DNA of 64,000 nucleotides from Amaurobius ferox (lineage: Eukaryota > Arthropoda > Arachnida > Araneae > Amaurobiidae). The notes beneath the pieces were generated by a model. That model was not told the origin of the DNA, did no database searches, and saw only the letters and a program-made list of their open reading frames with translations. This document shows positions 23,176-34,309 of this stretch, in pieces; position 1 is the stretch's first letter; the number at the start of each line of letters is the position of its first letter. The DNA lies in contig OX578134.1 in NCBI GenBank assembly GCA_951213105.1, positions 136,127,293 through 136,191,292 on the forward strand, read 5' to 3'. The position numbers were made by a program, and so were the translations under genes.

Positions 23176-24212
23176 TTAGAGATATTCAGACGATATTTTG
23201 ACCACCAATTTATTTGAAGCAAATCATAACATGTCGCTTAACAACGGATTTAAATTTATTGTGTTTATAAGGAAGAAGATTTTTATTAAATCTTTTCCGA
23301 TTTTAATGATGAAGATATGCATATAAAATAAATTTCATTGCCATCGTATTTTTGACTGGATAATATCAATTACGATCTTCATGTTTAAACATTATTATTA
23401 TTGATGTTTTCGGGGATTATTGATTCAGAGATTATTGATATGTTCAATTTCTTATGGCATTATTTTATTGCGGCAAAAATTGTTGAAACTCATATATTGT
23501 ACGTTGTACGAGTAATCTTCTACAAATGCACGGGTATATCTTCTAATCTAAGAGAATATAAGTAGTACATGTATATTGGAATATATTGGAATCAAGCCTT
23601 CCGGTATGAAGATGGCAGGGATTATTGATATTTTTAATTTATTAAGTAATCTGTTATATATTGGTAAAAAATTTTCTGACTACATATTATAATACGGGTA
23701 ATCTTTTACTAACACTAGGACATATCTTCTAATCTATGACATTATAAGTAGTACGGGTTTATCTTCCCATATAATTTTAGCACTTTCATTTGGGCACATA
23801 TTAGAATTAATTATTGCCTACTGATTTAAAGATTACGGACTTATTGATATTTTCAATTTATATATGTAATCTACTAATACAGGTTATATCTTCTAATATT
23901 CGCGTATATAAGTAGTACGGGTCCCATACAATACGCTATTATTTTGCATATATTGATTCAATTCCATACTTTTTATAAATTTGCTTACAAAAAGGCCAGG
24001 ATATTTTATTCTTCAGATCTACCCGTGAAGATAATTTTGAATAACGAGAACAGCCATTCCTTAACTTCTTTTTAGGAGCATTATGTTAAATATTTTAACA
24101 GAATATTTTGATTAAAAATGCCATTTAGTATACTATAGGAATTTGCACATAATTGTGAATTTTAAGTTTATTTATATTATATACTCCGTACGAAGAACGG
24201 GTATGCTGCTAG

Positions 24213-24826
24213 TATCTAATAAAATAACTCGTAGTAATTCTCTCCAGAGCGAACCAACATATTCGTTTTGCGATAATTCGAAGATAATAATAATATAAAA
24301 TTAAAATAATAATATTATTGTGCTAGATATACATAATTTAATTGCGAGTTTTAAATATATTTTTTGTTAATTTTATGAATTTCAAAAAATTCTAAAATAT
24401 TATTTTGAACTACAGACTTTAAATATAATTTTACTGTCGAACGTCTTGCAAATGCATAGATACACAAATTGTTTTAATATATAACAATGCTATGTATAAT
24501 AATATATATTATAATACATATAATAACTATTTTTATACAAAACACAAATTTGCTATAATAACATTTTAAAATAAGTTTATAAACGAAACAAATACATTTC
24601 AAAAACTTAAACAAGTGAATGCACAATATAATTGCTTTAGATTTTAATTGCATTAAATACATAAACTCAATTAAAACACTATTTTCTGAACATTAATAAA
24701 TCTATTATAAAAATGATAATTACATTTATTCATGAAGTTAGTTCTAATATATAAAATATTAGCAAAAGTTATTTGGTTTAACTGTTTGAATAGGTAATTA
24801 TCTAATTACTAATTTCATGCAGATAT
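24213..24826. other. AT-rich spacer
   Basis: Very AT-rich, with no recognised element. Confidence 0.5.
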
Positions 24827-25730
24827 GTTAGTGTCTAAATGTGAGACCAGAAAGTGTTCTCACATTTGATGAGACACTTTTATGCGAGTATTTATTGTGG
24901 CCAAAACGGCGAACAAAGCCTGCAGTTTGGCTGGCACCAAGGTTTATTACGACTTGAACCTAAAGGTCAGAAGGCTATAAATTTAGGGGTGCCATACCAG
25001 AGGGGCCTGAGCTGGGCCGTACTAAATGTGCAATGGTGCCATTGGGTAAGGAGTAGCCAGTAAGCGCCAAAAAGAAGTAAAGGCGGAGTTACTCCCCCCC
25101 TCCCCCCACCGAGGGAAACACAGCCTGTGACCAGAGAACGAGATCAGACATTGACGAAAAAAGAACGAGATCAGACATGGGAGAAGACAGTTGGATTTTG
25201 ACTTAGGAGACAAGAACAGACCAGAAATAAGACAATCATGATTTTTGACTTAAAAATGAGATATACTAAAATGACTTAAGAACGATGCTGGTGAACAGTT
25301 GTTCAGAGTTGACTGGTGCAGATATGTTATGATGACTTGTGGATAGAACCGCCTAATAGCATGAAATAAGTGGAGTGTTTGAGTTAGCAGTATTGAATGA
25401 AGTTACGAGTGGGCATTACACTTCGAGTTGATGCGTGTAACTACAGACGAGATTGACCAAGTGCTGCTAACAAGGCCCAGGTTGAAGGTATGTGTTCATC
25501 AATCATCCACAGGTTAATAAATACGTTAGGTATATGGTTCAGGGTCTCGCATGCTCTCCTCTCACATTCTATCTTAATAAATAATTAATAGGAAGAGTAG
25601 TTAATGTATTGGAATTGAATAGGTATTTTGTGTCTTTAATAAATTTTAAGTTTAAATTGGTCTAATCTTTTTAATAATTAATAATATTCCTTTACAGGAC
25701 TCACACGAAAGGTAAAATAATTGGAGGGTA
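24827..25730 (+). mobile_element. Possible solo LTR, copy 2
   Basis: Shares CATTTGATGAGAC, GGCTATAAATTTAGGGG (24975) and the late AATAAA plus TTTAAGTTTAAATTGG with 12160-12960. AACGAGATCAGACAT occurs twice in tandem at about 25138 and 25164. A C-run lies at 25093-25106. Neither a coding region nor a certain primer-binding site is adjacent. Borders are approximate and the call is tentative. Confidence 0.3.
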
Positions 25731-26194
25731 TATAGCGCCACAACATAGCAATGTACATTAAATATAATTCCACTATATGAGAATAACGGCCATGTCAAAT
25801 TACTGAATTCAAAATAATAATAAATAATAATTATCTTAATGAAATTTAAGAATTAAAACTTAAACATTAAGCATTTATTTATTCAGGTTGCCACACTAAA
25901 CTTAATGTAATAGCTTATTATTTATTCATTGTTAAAGTAATACTCTATCTGTCTGTGTAAAATTTTTGGTTAGATTTCGTAGAAACCTTTATTCATACTA
26001 TTGATTTGTTGTTTTGAAGATAAATTAGATATGTTGACAGAAGTATTGTATCATATGCAAGCATCTCATTTTTGTTGATATGGAAATTTTAAAAGCAAAA
26101 CAAAATGGCTCTTGTCAATATTCAAACCGGAATAAATAGTTAAATTAATTGGACTATCTGTTCTTACTATCATTATGATTTTTACCTTCCATTC

Positions 26195-26725
26195 ATACAT
26201 AGTATAATATATAAAGAAAGCATTGTAACAGGTTCGAAAATTTGAATTCGAGTTTTCATCCGAAGAACACGTTTTAAACAACCCTGAACTCGAATAATAT
26301 GTTTGTGAGATTATGTCTCTGTGTGTATGTAGATTTGTGTACATGTGAGTATGTATGTGAGAGTGTGTGTGTTAGTGTGTATGTCAGTGGACGTGATATC
26401 TCACGAATAAATGAAACGTTTCGAAAATTATTTGGTTCGATTATAACAATTACTAAATATGAGCCTACTGATTTTAAACGCAATCGAATGTTTAAGAGAC
26501 CCCCCCCCCCCCCTTCAATTTTCGAATGAATATTTTAAAAAATTTTAAAAATCAACAGCTTTAAAAATGATAAATAAAAATAATTTCTGACATAAATTTC
26601 ATTATTAAGCGAATGCCATCAATTTCAGCATGACAGCTTGAACTATTCTCGAGATGTTGAGCGTTTTCAAAAAAATGTATAAAACATACACCCAACCTAA
26701 GACCTAAAATCACAATCCTAAAGAC
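26195..26725 (+). mobile_element. CTTTCC-family element, 5' part
   Basis: Opens with AAAGAAAGCATTGTAACAGG, then TTCGAAAATTTGAATTCGAG, a TGTGTG-rich tract (26320-26390), ACGCAATCGAATGTTTAAGA, a C-run at 26499-26512 and TTCTCGAGATGTTGAG near 26650. The order is that of 53175-54060, but divergence is high and End B is not visible. The stretch 25731-26194 has no feature. Confidence 0.6.
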
Positions 26726-27535
26726 GGGCACATAGAGATTATTGACTTTTAGCATGATATTGCTCCTAAACGTAAATATAAGGAAATCGTTTCTATTTCA
26801 TCCAGTCCAATATATCTTGAATTTTGAAAAAAATTTCCAGTTCCAGGTTTTCAGACTTTATACGAATTAGCACTGAGGTACTATTGCAGGTTTGACTAAA
26901 CCGACGTTTGTACACACCGTTTCAAGTAATAAAATAAGGTTAAAACTAAATATCGTTTAAAATTAACTGACATCCACTTGAATAATGTGATCTTGTTTGG
27001 TGGTTTAAACATCCAGGAAGTTGTAACAAATAGGCAAATTAAAAAGCCGCATTAAACTTTTATAAATTATAATTTCATTGTAAGTTGCAAATAAGTGTTT
27101 TTTATTGTAATGTGCTCTGAGAAAGATATAATGATAGTAAACCTTATGTAATTAAAGATAATTGCGTTTTTAGTTAAACCTAATATAGGCCTAATTAGTT
27201 AGGAGATAGTATTGCTTGATTGCCATGGAACATAAAATTGTATCATATAGCACATTTTCTTGCTGTAATTGTAGGTATTGGCTATTTCTACTGCACCCAA
27301 CAGTGCCGATTTAAGTGGTCATATTTAATTGTTCATTAATAGTCCCACTAAATATATGTACATATGTGCACCTACCATGTCAAAATACACCGACAAAGCT
27401 GTTTATAATAAGAACTTAAATGATAACTTTTTCTCATAACAATTGAAAGTAATAAATTTTATTTAATATTAGCAACTTATGTAATATTATACATTGATTG
27501 TTATAAATATAACCATCAAAGCAAAAATATGCTTT
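26726..27535. other. AT-rich spacer
   Basis: I see no gene or repeat that I can support. Confidence 0.4.
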
Positions 27536-27672
27536 TACTTTCCTTATATACATAATGTATAAGGAAAGTATTGTGACGGGGTCGAAAATTCGAATTCGAG
27601 TTTTCGACGGGAGAGCACGTTTCAAGCATCCCTGATCACGAATCAAACATTTTTGAAGTGATGTCTGTGTGT

Positions 27673-27711
<39 letters not shown>

Positions 27712-27722
27712 TATGTGTGTGT
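27536..27722 (+). mobile_element. CTTTCC-family 5' end fragment
   Basis: It has the best-preserved End A. CTTTCCTTATATACATAATG is followed by its inverted half TATAAGGAAAG, then ATTGTGACGGGGTCGAAAAT, GTTTCAAGCATCCCTGATCA and a (TG)n tract to 27722. The family similarity stops after the microsatellite. Confidence 0.8.
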
Positions 27723-28900
27723 TGGCGTATGGTGGGAAGTGGGGACATTCATATGTTTACACACCTTCCAAGTGGGGACGCACCGGCAAGTGGGGACGTC
27801 CTCGCTTTGGATTTTTGCAGAAATGTGCTATTTAATGACAGATAATATTCTGAAAAAAGTTTGGTTGACTTTTGGCATAGGTCCCCAGTTAGGTAGTATA
27901 TGTATATAGTCTGTGTATAACTGTGTATAGCTCGCGAATATCTGTGTGTGTCTTGCAAAAAGACACGTCCGCGGTTTATCAGAATTGCAACATATTGTGT
28001 GTATGCGAAACTGGTTTTCAGAGGGAAGGCGTTAACTGCCCTCTAGCTAAATCTGCGAAACACCCGTGTTGGTCTTTGAGGGAAACCGAGGACAACTCAT
28101 AGAACTATCAAATTGAGGTATTAGCTTCTTGGGAGCCCCTAGAATCACTAGAGCCCCCCTTAAAGGATACCCCCCCAAAGAGATATGCATACATTTTTTT
28201 AGCAAGCACAAACCCCTCCGCAAATTATTGTAATTTTGATTTTGAAATATATTCTAACTCGCCAAAAGAGAAAAATATTACACTTCTGAAACTAATGTAA
28301 TTTTTTTTTTCTTTTGAGGTCCCATTTATAGTTTGGGAGAAAATGTTATAAGAAACAGATTCTAGCCAGACTGTCTTTTATTATTTCCCATATGTCAAGA
28401 AATATTCCCGTCCAGGAAGCTAAAAGTATTTAGAAATTAAGTATACACAACCGTCTTCACAGCATATTTTTGCATAGCATTTATAGAAATACAATGCGAT
28501 TCAGTTTTTGAAGAGTTGTGTGTAGTTGTAAAATACAGTATTTCTCTCTGTATGCATATTCTGTATCTGTGTAAGCATTTGCCTGGTAATAAATGGAGCC
28601 CATGTTCGGAATTCAAAACACGGATAAAACTCAAACCGCGAAGGCAATTTTATTTTTTTTAAATTCAATTAAAACTTATATTTCAAATACTTTTTTTTTA
28701 TTCTCTTTTAATCCTTAGACTCTTGACACTGCATTTTCTCTTCAGTGAGTTAGAAAAACATCTCTCCTGAGATGGTTCAACAGTTTATTTGTTGCTGCTA
28801 ATGCGAGTTTTAAAAAGACTTCATAAAATCGGGAAAATGGATGTACTTTATTTTAAATGTAAGCAGTCTGAGAGCAAAAATTTTGATCTGACTTTAATAT
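27723..28900. other. Unclassified region with AAGTGGGGAC words
   Basis: GGGAAGTGGGGACATTC, CCAAGTGGGGACGCACCGG and CAAGTGGGGACGTCC occur within 27733-27805. The rest is ordinary AT-rich DNA, with a C-rich patch at 28130-28180. No gene recognised. Confidence 0.4.
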
Positions 28901-29248
28901 ATACACTTTTAAACTTGCTTATACACTTTTAAAACACGGACCATGCATATACACCTTTAAATCGCGGACCATGCGAATACACCTTTGAAACGTGGACGGT
29001 GCATATATACCATTAAAACGCGGGCCATGCGTATACACCTTTAAAACGCGGACAATGCATATACACCGTTAAAACGCGGGCTATGCGTATACACCTTTAA
29101 AACGCGGACGATGCATATACACCGTTAAAACGCGGACGATGCATATACACCGTGAAAACGCGGACCATGCGTATACACCTTTAAAACGCGGACAATGCAT
29201 ATATACTTTTAAAACGCGGACCATACGTTTGTACTTTTTAAATGTGAA
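28901..29248 (+). repeat. 28-bp minisatellite, locus 1
   Basis: Eleven 28-bp units run from 28941 to 29248, preceded by partial degenerate units from 28901. The core is ATGC(A/G)TATACACC(G/T)TTAAAACGCGG. Units with GCATATACACCGTT alternate with units reading GCGTATACACCTTT through much of the array, a two-unit (56-bp) higher-order pattern. The last unit is degenerate. The same unit, inverted, forms the array at 49421-49620. Confidence 0.92.
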
Positions 29249-29509
29249 TTACTTTTCAAAAAAAGATAAAAAATATATATATCTTGAGTGGGGCGCATAT
29301 TATCATCTTGTGTTTTTATATTATTTATTTGATTTTCTAAAATAAATATTCAGAACTAGATTTCTTTCTACTTGGTTCGTTTCCTCCGAAAATTAATAGA
29401 TCTCTGAGTGATGTTCATCGATTAAAAAATGCTCACCTAACTTTATTCGATTTATTCAATTTGTTCGAAAGATATGGCACTACATTAAAAAAAATATAGA
29501 TGAATAAAT

Positions 29510-29995
29510 GTTTTAATATCTCGAGAGCAGATCGGGATAATTTCTAAATAATGATGTCCATTCATTTAGGATTTAAGCTGTTTGTTTATAAAGCATTCAC
29601 CCATTTGAAAATAGGGAATTTATATATTTTTTTTTGAATTGCTCTATTTTTGACCAAAACCATAAACTATCTCAAGAACAGTGCATATAAACCTCATGTA
29701 AATGATGACATTCGTGTTAAAAAGCTGACATTATAAATACATAAATATTTCTCTAACACTTCATATGTTTAAGTTTACTTATTTTTCCGAATTTGAAAAG
29801 TATGATAAAAAAATAAGATCTATTCTTTGATCCGTTTACCCCAACAGGTAATAGGCTTCTAACATTTACCGATTGAAATAATCGTACCAAATTTTTTTCT
29901 GTATTATCAACTTGTTCAATACTATTGTACCCACAAAGAAATAGACAGATGGTTAACATTGATTAATTCATATTCAGGGATGCTCCAAAACGCGT
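29510..29995 (-). mobile_element. CTTTCC-family element, degraded
   Basis: Minus-strand landmarks: TATCTCAAGAACAG near 29670, AATAGGCTTCTAACATTTAC at 29849, GATTGAAATAATCGTACCAA next, and CAGGGATGCTCCAAAACG at 29976. Both termini are lost. The stretch 29996-30940 has no other feature. Confidence 0.5.
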
Positions 29996-30949
29996 ATAAC
30001 CTATAACCTTCAAAATAAATACAAGAATTTGATTTTTGACTCATCAAAATTGTTTTTACATATAGTCATATACTATGTGCTGAAAGGAAAAAAAATAGTC
30101 ATATGGGACGTATACCAGTACGTTATGTATAGTAGTATATGTGAAAACAAAGAAAATCTTGATAGATTCTGTGGAGAATCACTACCTTGAATTTTCATAC
30201 ATAATCGAGAATTACTTCTCTATACAAGAAATGCTGTGTAGCCTCGATTGTACAAGTAAAACTATTTGTTTCATAAAAATGCTAAATATCATTTTCATTT
30301 AAGTGTCCAAATTTAGTTTACTTATTTGACTCTAAAAATGCGCTCAATATTAATGATCAGAATTTTTTGAAAGAAACTTTAATAGTTAAAAATGCAAACA
30401 TTTTTTGAGTTTGTTTCTAGCTAAGCCAGCGAGGTGTTTTAACTACAAAGGGAGATATAGTGTTCAAATTTTTGTATTGTGAACAATGAACTTGGTTTGA
30501 GGGTGATGGCCCTTTCTTCTATCCTGATTCATATGGTGCTTTAAATATGTGAAAGTTTAATTATTTTTTCAAGCAATGTTAATTTTTATTTCTATCCTTC
30601 ATTGAGCCTTAAATTGAAAGGGAAACGGTATTATTTAAATTAATCTGTTTCCTGAAATCTGGTATTAATTCTCGGTGCTTTAATTTAGGTATCGTCTTGA
30701 ATCGAGGAAAAAGGCAATTTACAAAAGTTATAATTTCCTGAAGGATTACCTTTTTTATAATTATTTAATTACCTAATTCAAGTTGAATCCCAGTTGTTAG
30801 AGGAAAGACTATTAAAGTTATGTTTATATTTTATTATTACTAAAGCACTGCATTTCTGTTGACGTTCCGGTTTTAGAACTAGAGAAAGCACAGTGCTTTG
30901 TTTAAAAACAATTTTTAGTTTTTTAAACTAATAATAAAAATTTCAATTT

Positions 30950-31014
30950 CGGCGTCCCTGTGAGACGGCGCCCGAGGACGTCACCTCGCCGTCTTATCCC
31001 TTGTCACGGCCCTG
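30950..31014. mobile_element. hAT-like end fragment
   Basis: A GC-rich patch ending TTGTCACGGCCCTG. Its reverse complement begins CAGGGCCGTGAC, close to the CAGGGCCGATCC terminus of the hAT element at 34310. The TSD and the other end were not found, so this looks like a remnant of another hAT. Confidence 0.4.
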
Positions 31015-31540
31015 ACTATTAACGCAGAAGTAGACTGAAACATCTAACTTTAAAATCAGTATAAAGCTATAAATTTCCATATGTGTTTTTTGTCTGGGTG
31101 TGTGAGTGGGGGAGAGTTACATACAATAGCATTTTACAGAAAGGTTCGGGAGTTCTGAGGACAGTTTGTTGCCGTAGATTTCATGTATAAGAATTTTTTC
31201 ATGTAATCTAAAATATTCCATGTGTGGAAAACTTTGAGTATTACAAAAGCAAAATTTGGAAATAAGAGTATTATTTTATTAATTATTCATGGATCTACGA
31301 GAAAAATTCTGACATACAAAATAATTAATTAACAATTTTATTTTGTTTCATTTCCACTGATTAGAAATACCCATGGTTCATATATTTTTATCTCATGTAG
31401 TAAAATAAATTGTCTTGTCTCATGTGCGTGTCGTCTGTAACCGAAAATCGAAGTTTCGGACAACGGCGAAACTTTGTGCGGTACTAAAGTTCTCTGAATA
31501 ATACGAGATTTTTTTAATTCAAATTAGCTTAACATTAGGG

Positions 31541-31740
31541 GGCTGGACAACCCAGTGGTTAAAAATCACTTAGAGGATTCACGTTCGATTCCTCTGACTC
31601 TGGCCAAACTGTTCCCGTGTTCAGAGTACATATTTGAATAAGTGCTTTGTGCAGTCGCGCATAAGTATCATTCAAAAATGCTCTAAATACCGCCGGTTTA
31701 AATGTCAGCAATAATCAACGGATATCCATACAAATCCTTC
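31541..31740 (+). mobile_element. tRNA-derived SINE, plus strand
   Basis: A-box GGACAACCCAGTGGTTAAAA and B-box ACGTTCGATTCCTC (31584-31597) are about 35 nt apart. The head matches those of the minus-strand SINEs (CCAGTGGTTAA). The body continues through GTGCAGTCGCGCATAAG to about 31740, where the 400-bp tandem repeat begins. Confidence 0.55.
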
Positions 31741-32140
31741 TTTCAGATCCTTGTGGAAGCATTCTATGGTATGTTTAAAAGAGTGTTAATCATTTTTTAA
31801 GATATTCACAGAAGAAAATGGAATATATTTCAAAAATGGCGTCACCGTATCAAAATAAAAAAATGCCCTGGCCGCATCAAAATAAAAAAAATAGAAAATT
31901 AATAAAAAAACATAAACTGGATTATTCTATGTAACACGTGAATATTAACTTTATGCTTATTTTTATGTAAAAAATAATGTATTAGACGATTTTTGGAATG
32001 CTAGAATTCTCTGTTTTTAAGAAAATCTACATTTATAGACATTTAGGAAAATAGTTAATGTAATGGGATCTTTCGAAAGCCCTCCGTACCGTCGATATAT
32101 TTGTCGGAAAGATGGAGAACTCCACAGGCATGTCCTTCTC
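31741..32140 (+). repeat. ~400-bp tandem repeat, unit 1
   Basis: Starts near CCTTCTTTCAGATCCTTGTG and includes AGAGTGTTAATCATTTTTTA, AATGCTAGAATTCTCTG, TATAGACATTTAGG and AGCCCTCCGTACCGT, ending with a TCCACAGGCATGTCCTTCTC segment. Unit 2 follows directly, and a third copy lies at 38655-38970. No coding capacity. Confidence 0.8.
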
Positions 32141-32530
32141 TCTGATTTTTATGAACAAATTTTATTGTATGTATTAGAGTGTTGTCCTTTTTTAAAGATG
32201 TTTCCAAAAGAATGAGATTAGCTATGCTATCAAAATGGTATCTGTTTGAGCCGGCCCATAGCAAAATAAAAAAAAAAATGTCTTAGTATTAAATCCGTGA
32301 ATATTCACTCTATGCATATTTTTACACAAAACAAAATAAATAGTCGATTTTTAGAATGCTAGAACTATCTGTTTTCAATTATAGACATTTAGAAATATAG
32401 TTAATGTGATAGGATCTTTCAAAAGCCTTCCGTACCGTAGTAATATATGACAGAAAGATATAGGGGCTCCACACGCGTGTCATTCTCTCAAATTATTTTC
32501 ATCTATTACACTATTCATGCACTTACAACT
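32141..32530 (+). repeat. ~400-bp tandem repeat, unit 2
   Basis: Repeats unit 1 in order: TATTAGAGTGTTG, AATGCTAGAACTATCTG, TATAGACATTTAGAAATATA, AGCCTTCCGTACCGT and CTCCACACGCGTGTCATTCT. It differs mainly by small indels. GAGCCGGCCCATAGCAAAAT here corresponds to GCCGGTTCACATCAAAAT in the 38.7-kb copy. Confidence 0.8.
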
Positions 32531-32883
32531 TGTATGGTAATGCAAGGAAAAAGGGATATAGTACCTTTAGTGCCTGTATTGCATATATGATGTATAATAC
32601 TTAATTTTTGGGTGTTGTTACAGGCCTATTTTTACCAGGCATTCACACCATGAAATCCAATTTTCAATTGCTTACATTATATGTGGAACAGGGAAATAGG
32701 GGTATTTAATATATTTAGTACCTGATTTATATATAAAGGAATATTTCTCCAGCCTAAAGGGATTTTTCTCCAGCCCAACATTAAGTCTATTTTATTTGCA
32801 CCACAAATGCTATTCAGACCATTTTCAATCAAATATAGGCCACTGGTATTTAAAATATAAGTAATTAAATTTCTTTAAAAAAA

Positions 32884-32923
<40 letters not shown>

Positions 32924-34301
32924 CATTCCAGGATTTCAAAAGGGCTGGGAGCTACCTTTTGAAAAAAGGCACATTACGTATGATAAGGCCAAATATTTTT
33001 AGAAGGGCCTAATTAAACATTTTAGCTAAAGGATACATTGTATAATGTAGGCCACACGTAGAATATAAAACAGATACAGACAATTTATCTATTTCATATA
33101 TTTATATAAAAGTTAATTGTGAGGCACTCCTATGTCTATTAGTAAGGAAAACTCTCCTTAGTGGATCTACTTTTATAAAATCTATTATTTGGCTCTTGAG
33201 GCAGAGGGGGAGATTTTTAAAAATTAGAGAAAATTTAAGAGTTTGGCAAAATACAAAATTTATTTTTTCTGATAAGACAGACAAATTATCAGAAATATGT
33301 TTATTTTTTGATGAGCAATATTGCCAACATGCCTTTATTATTGCTATATTATCATTTTTGAAATTAAATAATTTTTCAAAACTTTAGGTGTTTTTCCTAA
33401 ATCTAAGTCATTGTCAGTTTCCCCATCCTTTCCATTTCTTATAAGTTTTCAAAATTTAGATTTTTCATTTATCCAGTTTCTGAATATTTTAAACATTTAT
33501 TATTACTCATTTCTTAAATCTTATTCTAAATCATATCAATGTTATTGTTATAGGCCTTTATAAGTGTTATACAATTGTTTTCAAGGTCATCATAGAAAAA
33601 TTAATTTACCATGAAGAATTCAAATGCTTTTTGTGATAATTTCAAAGCACCCCCTCCCTCCCATATAATACTTTAATTTTTCAAGAATATTTCAGCTATT
33701 ATTGTATGACTAAAATTACGGATTATTTCCGAATATAGCAGTTTCTTGGGTTTTCTCATCTTGATCTTACGGTCATTTTCCCCGTCATATTATCGGACGT
33801 TATGAATTGAGCAACCCTTTTTATTGTAAAAATCCCCCAATATGTTTATTTCATAACAATTAAATTCTTTATTCTTTTGAAGGAATTTGATTTTTCTTAA
33901 TATTTCGACGCTTAAGAATTTAAAGAATATCACTCTGTATCACTAAACAAATATGACATTTTACTAATTTTACCGATCAAAAGAATGGGAGAGGGGGGGG
34001 GGAGGGCATAAACCAACTTTGTCTGCGTCTGCAAGTAAGTTAAAAATCTATCGAATTTAACTTTGAATTGCTGAAATTGCTCCGAGAGAGAAACTGTCGC
34101 GCACCGAAACTTAAAAAAAATGCAAAATTCTTACGATCTATAGCTTTAAAATGAATATAAAGTAAGGCTTGGCGGAATAGTAGCCTTTAAACGCACTATT
34201 TTTGTCACTCCCTTTCATATTTACTGTATAGTAGTTTATGGACTAGTACATATGTAGGTTAAAGTAGAACAACAATACGTCGTCGTAATATCAGCAATAT
34301 G
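32531..34301. other. AT-rich spacer with (TA)n
   Basis: Includes a (TA)n microsatellite at 32885-32921 and a G-run near 33990-34005. No gene was recognised. Confidence 0.5.
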
Positions 34302-34309
34302 GCTCGGTT

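Larger units (their letters stand above)
21767..24212 (+). mobile_element. Non-autonomous Helitron, copy 2
   Basis: Starts TCTATATAAATAAAATTG, followed by a run of CTGT units, then CATCACGGGAGAACGGCTGA. It ends with the hairpin CCGTACGAAGAACGG followed by GTATGCTGCTAG and T. It is 2446 bp, about 190 bp longer than copy 1. Part of the excess is a duplicated block near the 5' end: AACGACTGAACCGAATTTAA at 21989 repeats 21841-21860. The base before TC is G rather than the usual A, so the first bases may be eroded. A partial frame at 22653-22844 parallels one in copy 1 but shows no coding constraint. No Rep/helicase. Confidence 0.85.

Noticed and set aside
28901..29248. CRISPR array, suggested by regular 28-bp repeats
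   Set aside because: Units are directly adjacent with no unique spacers, and the genome is eukaryotic.
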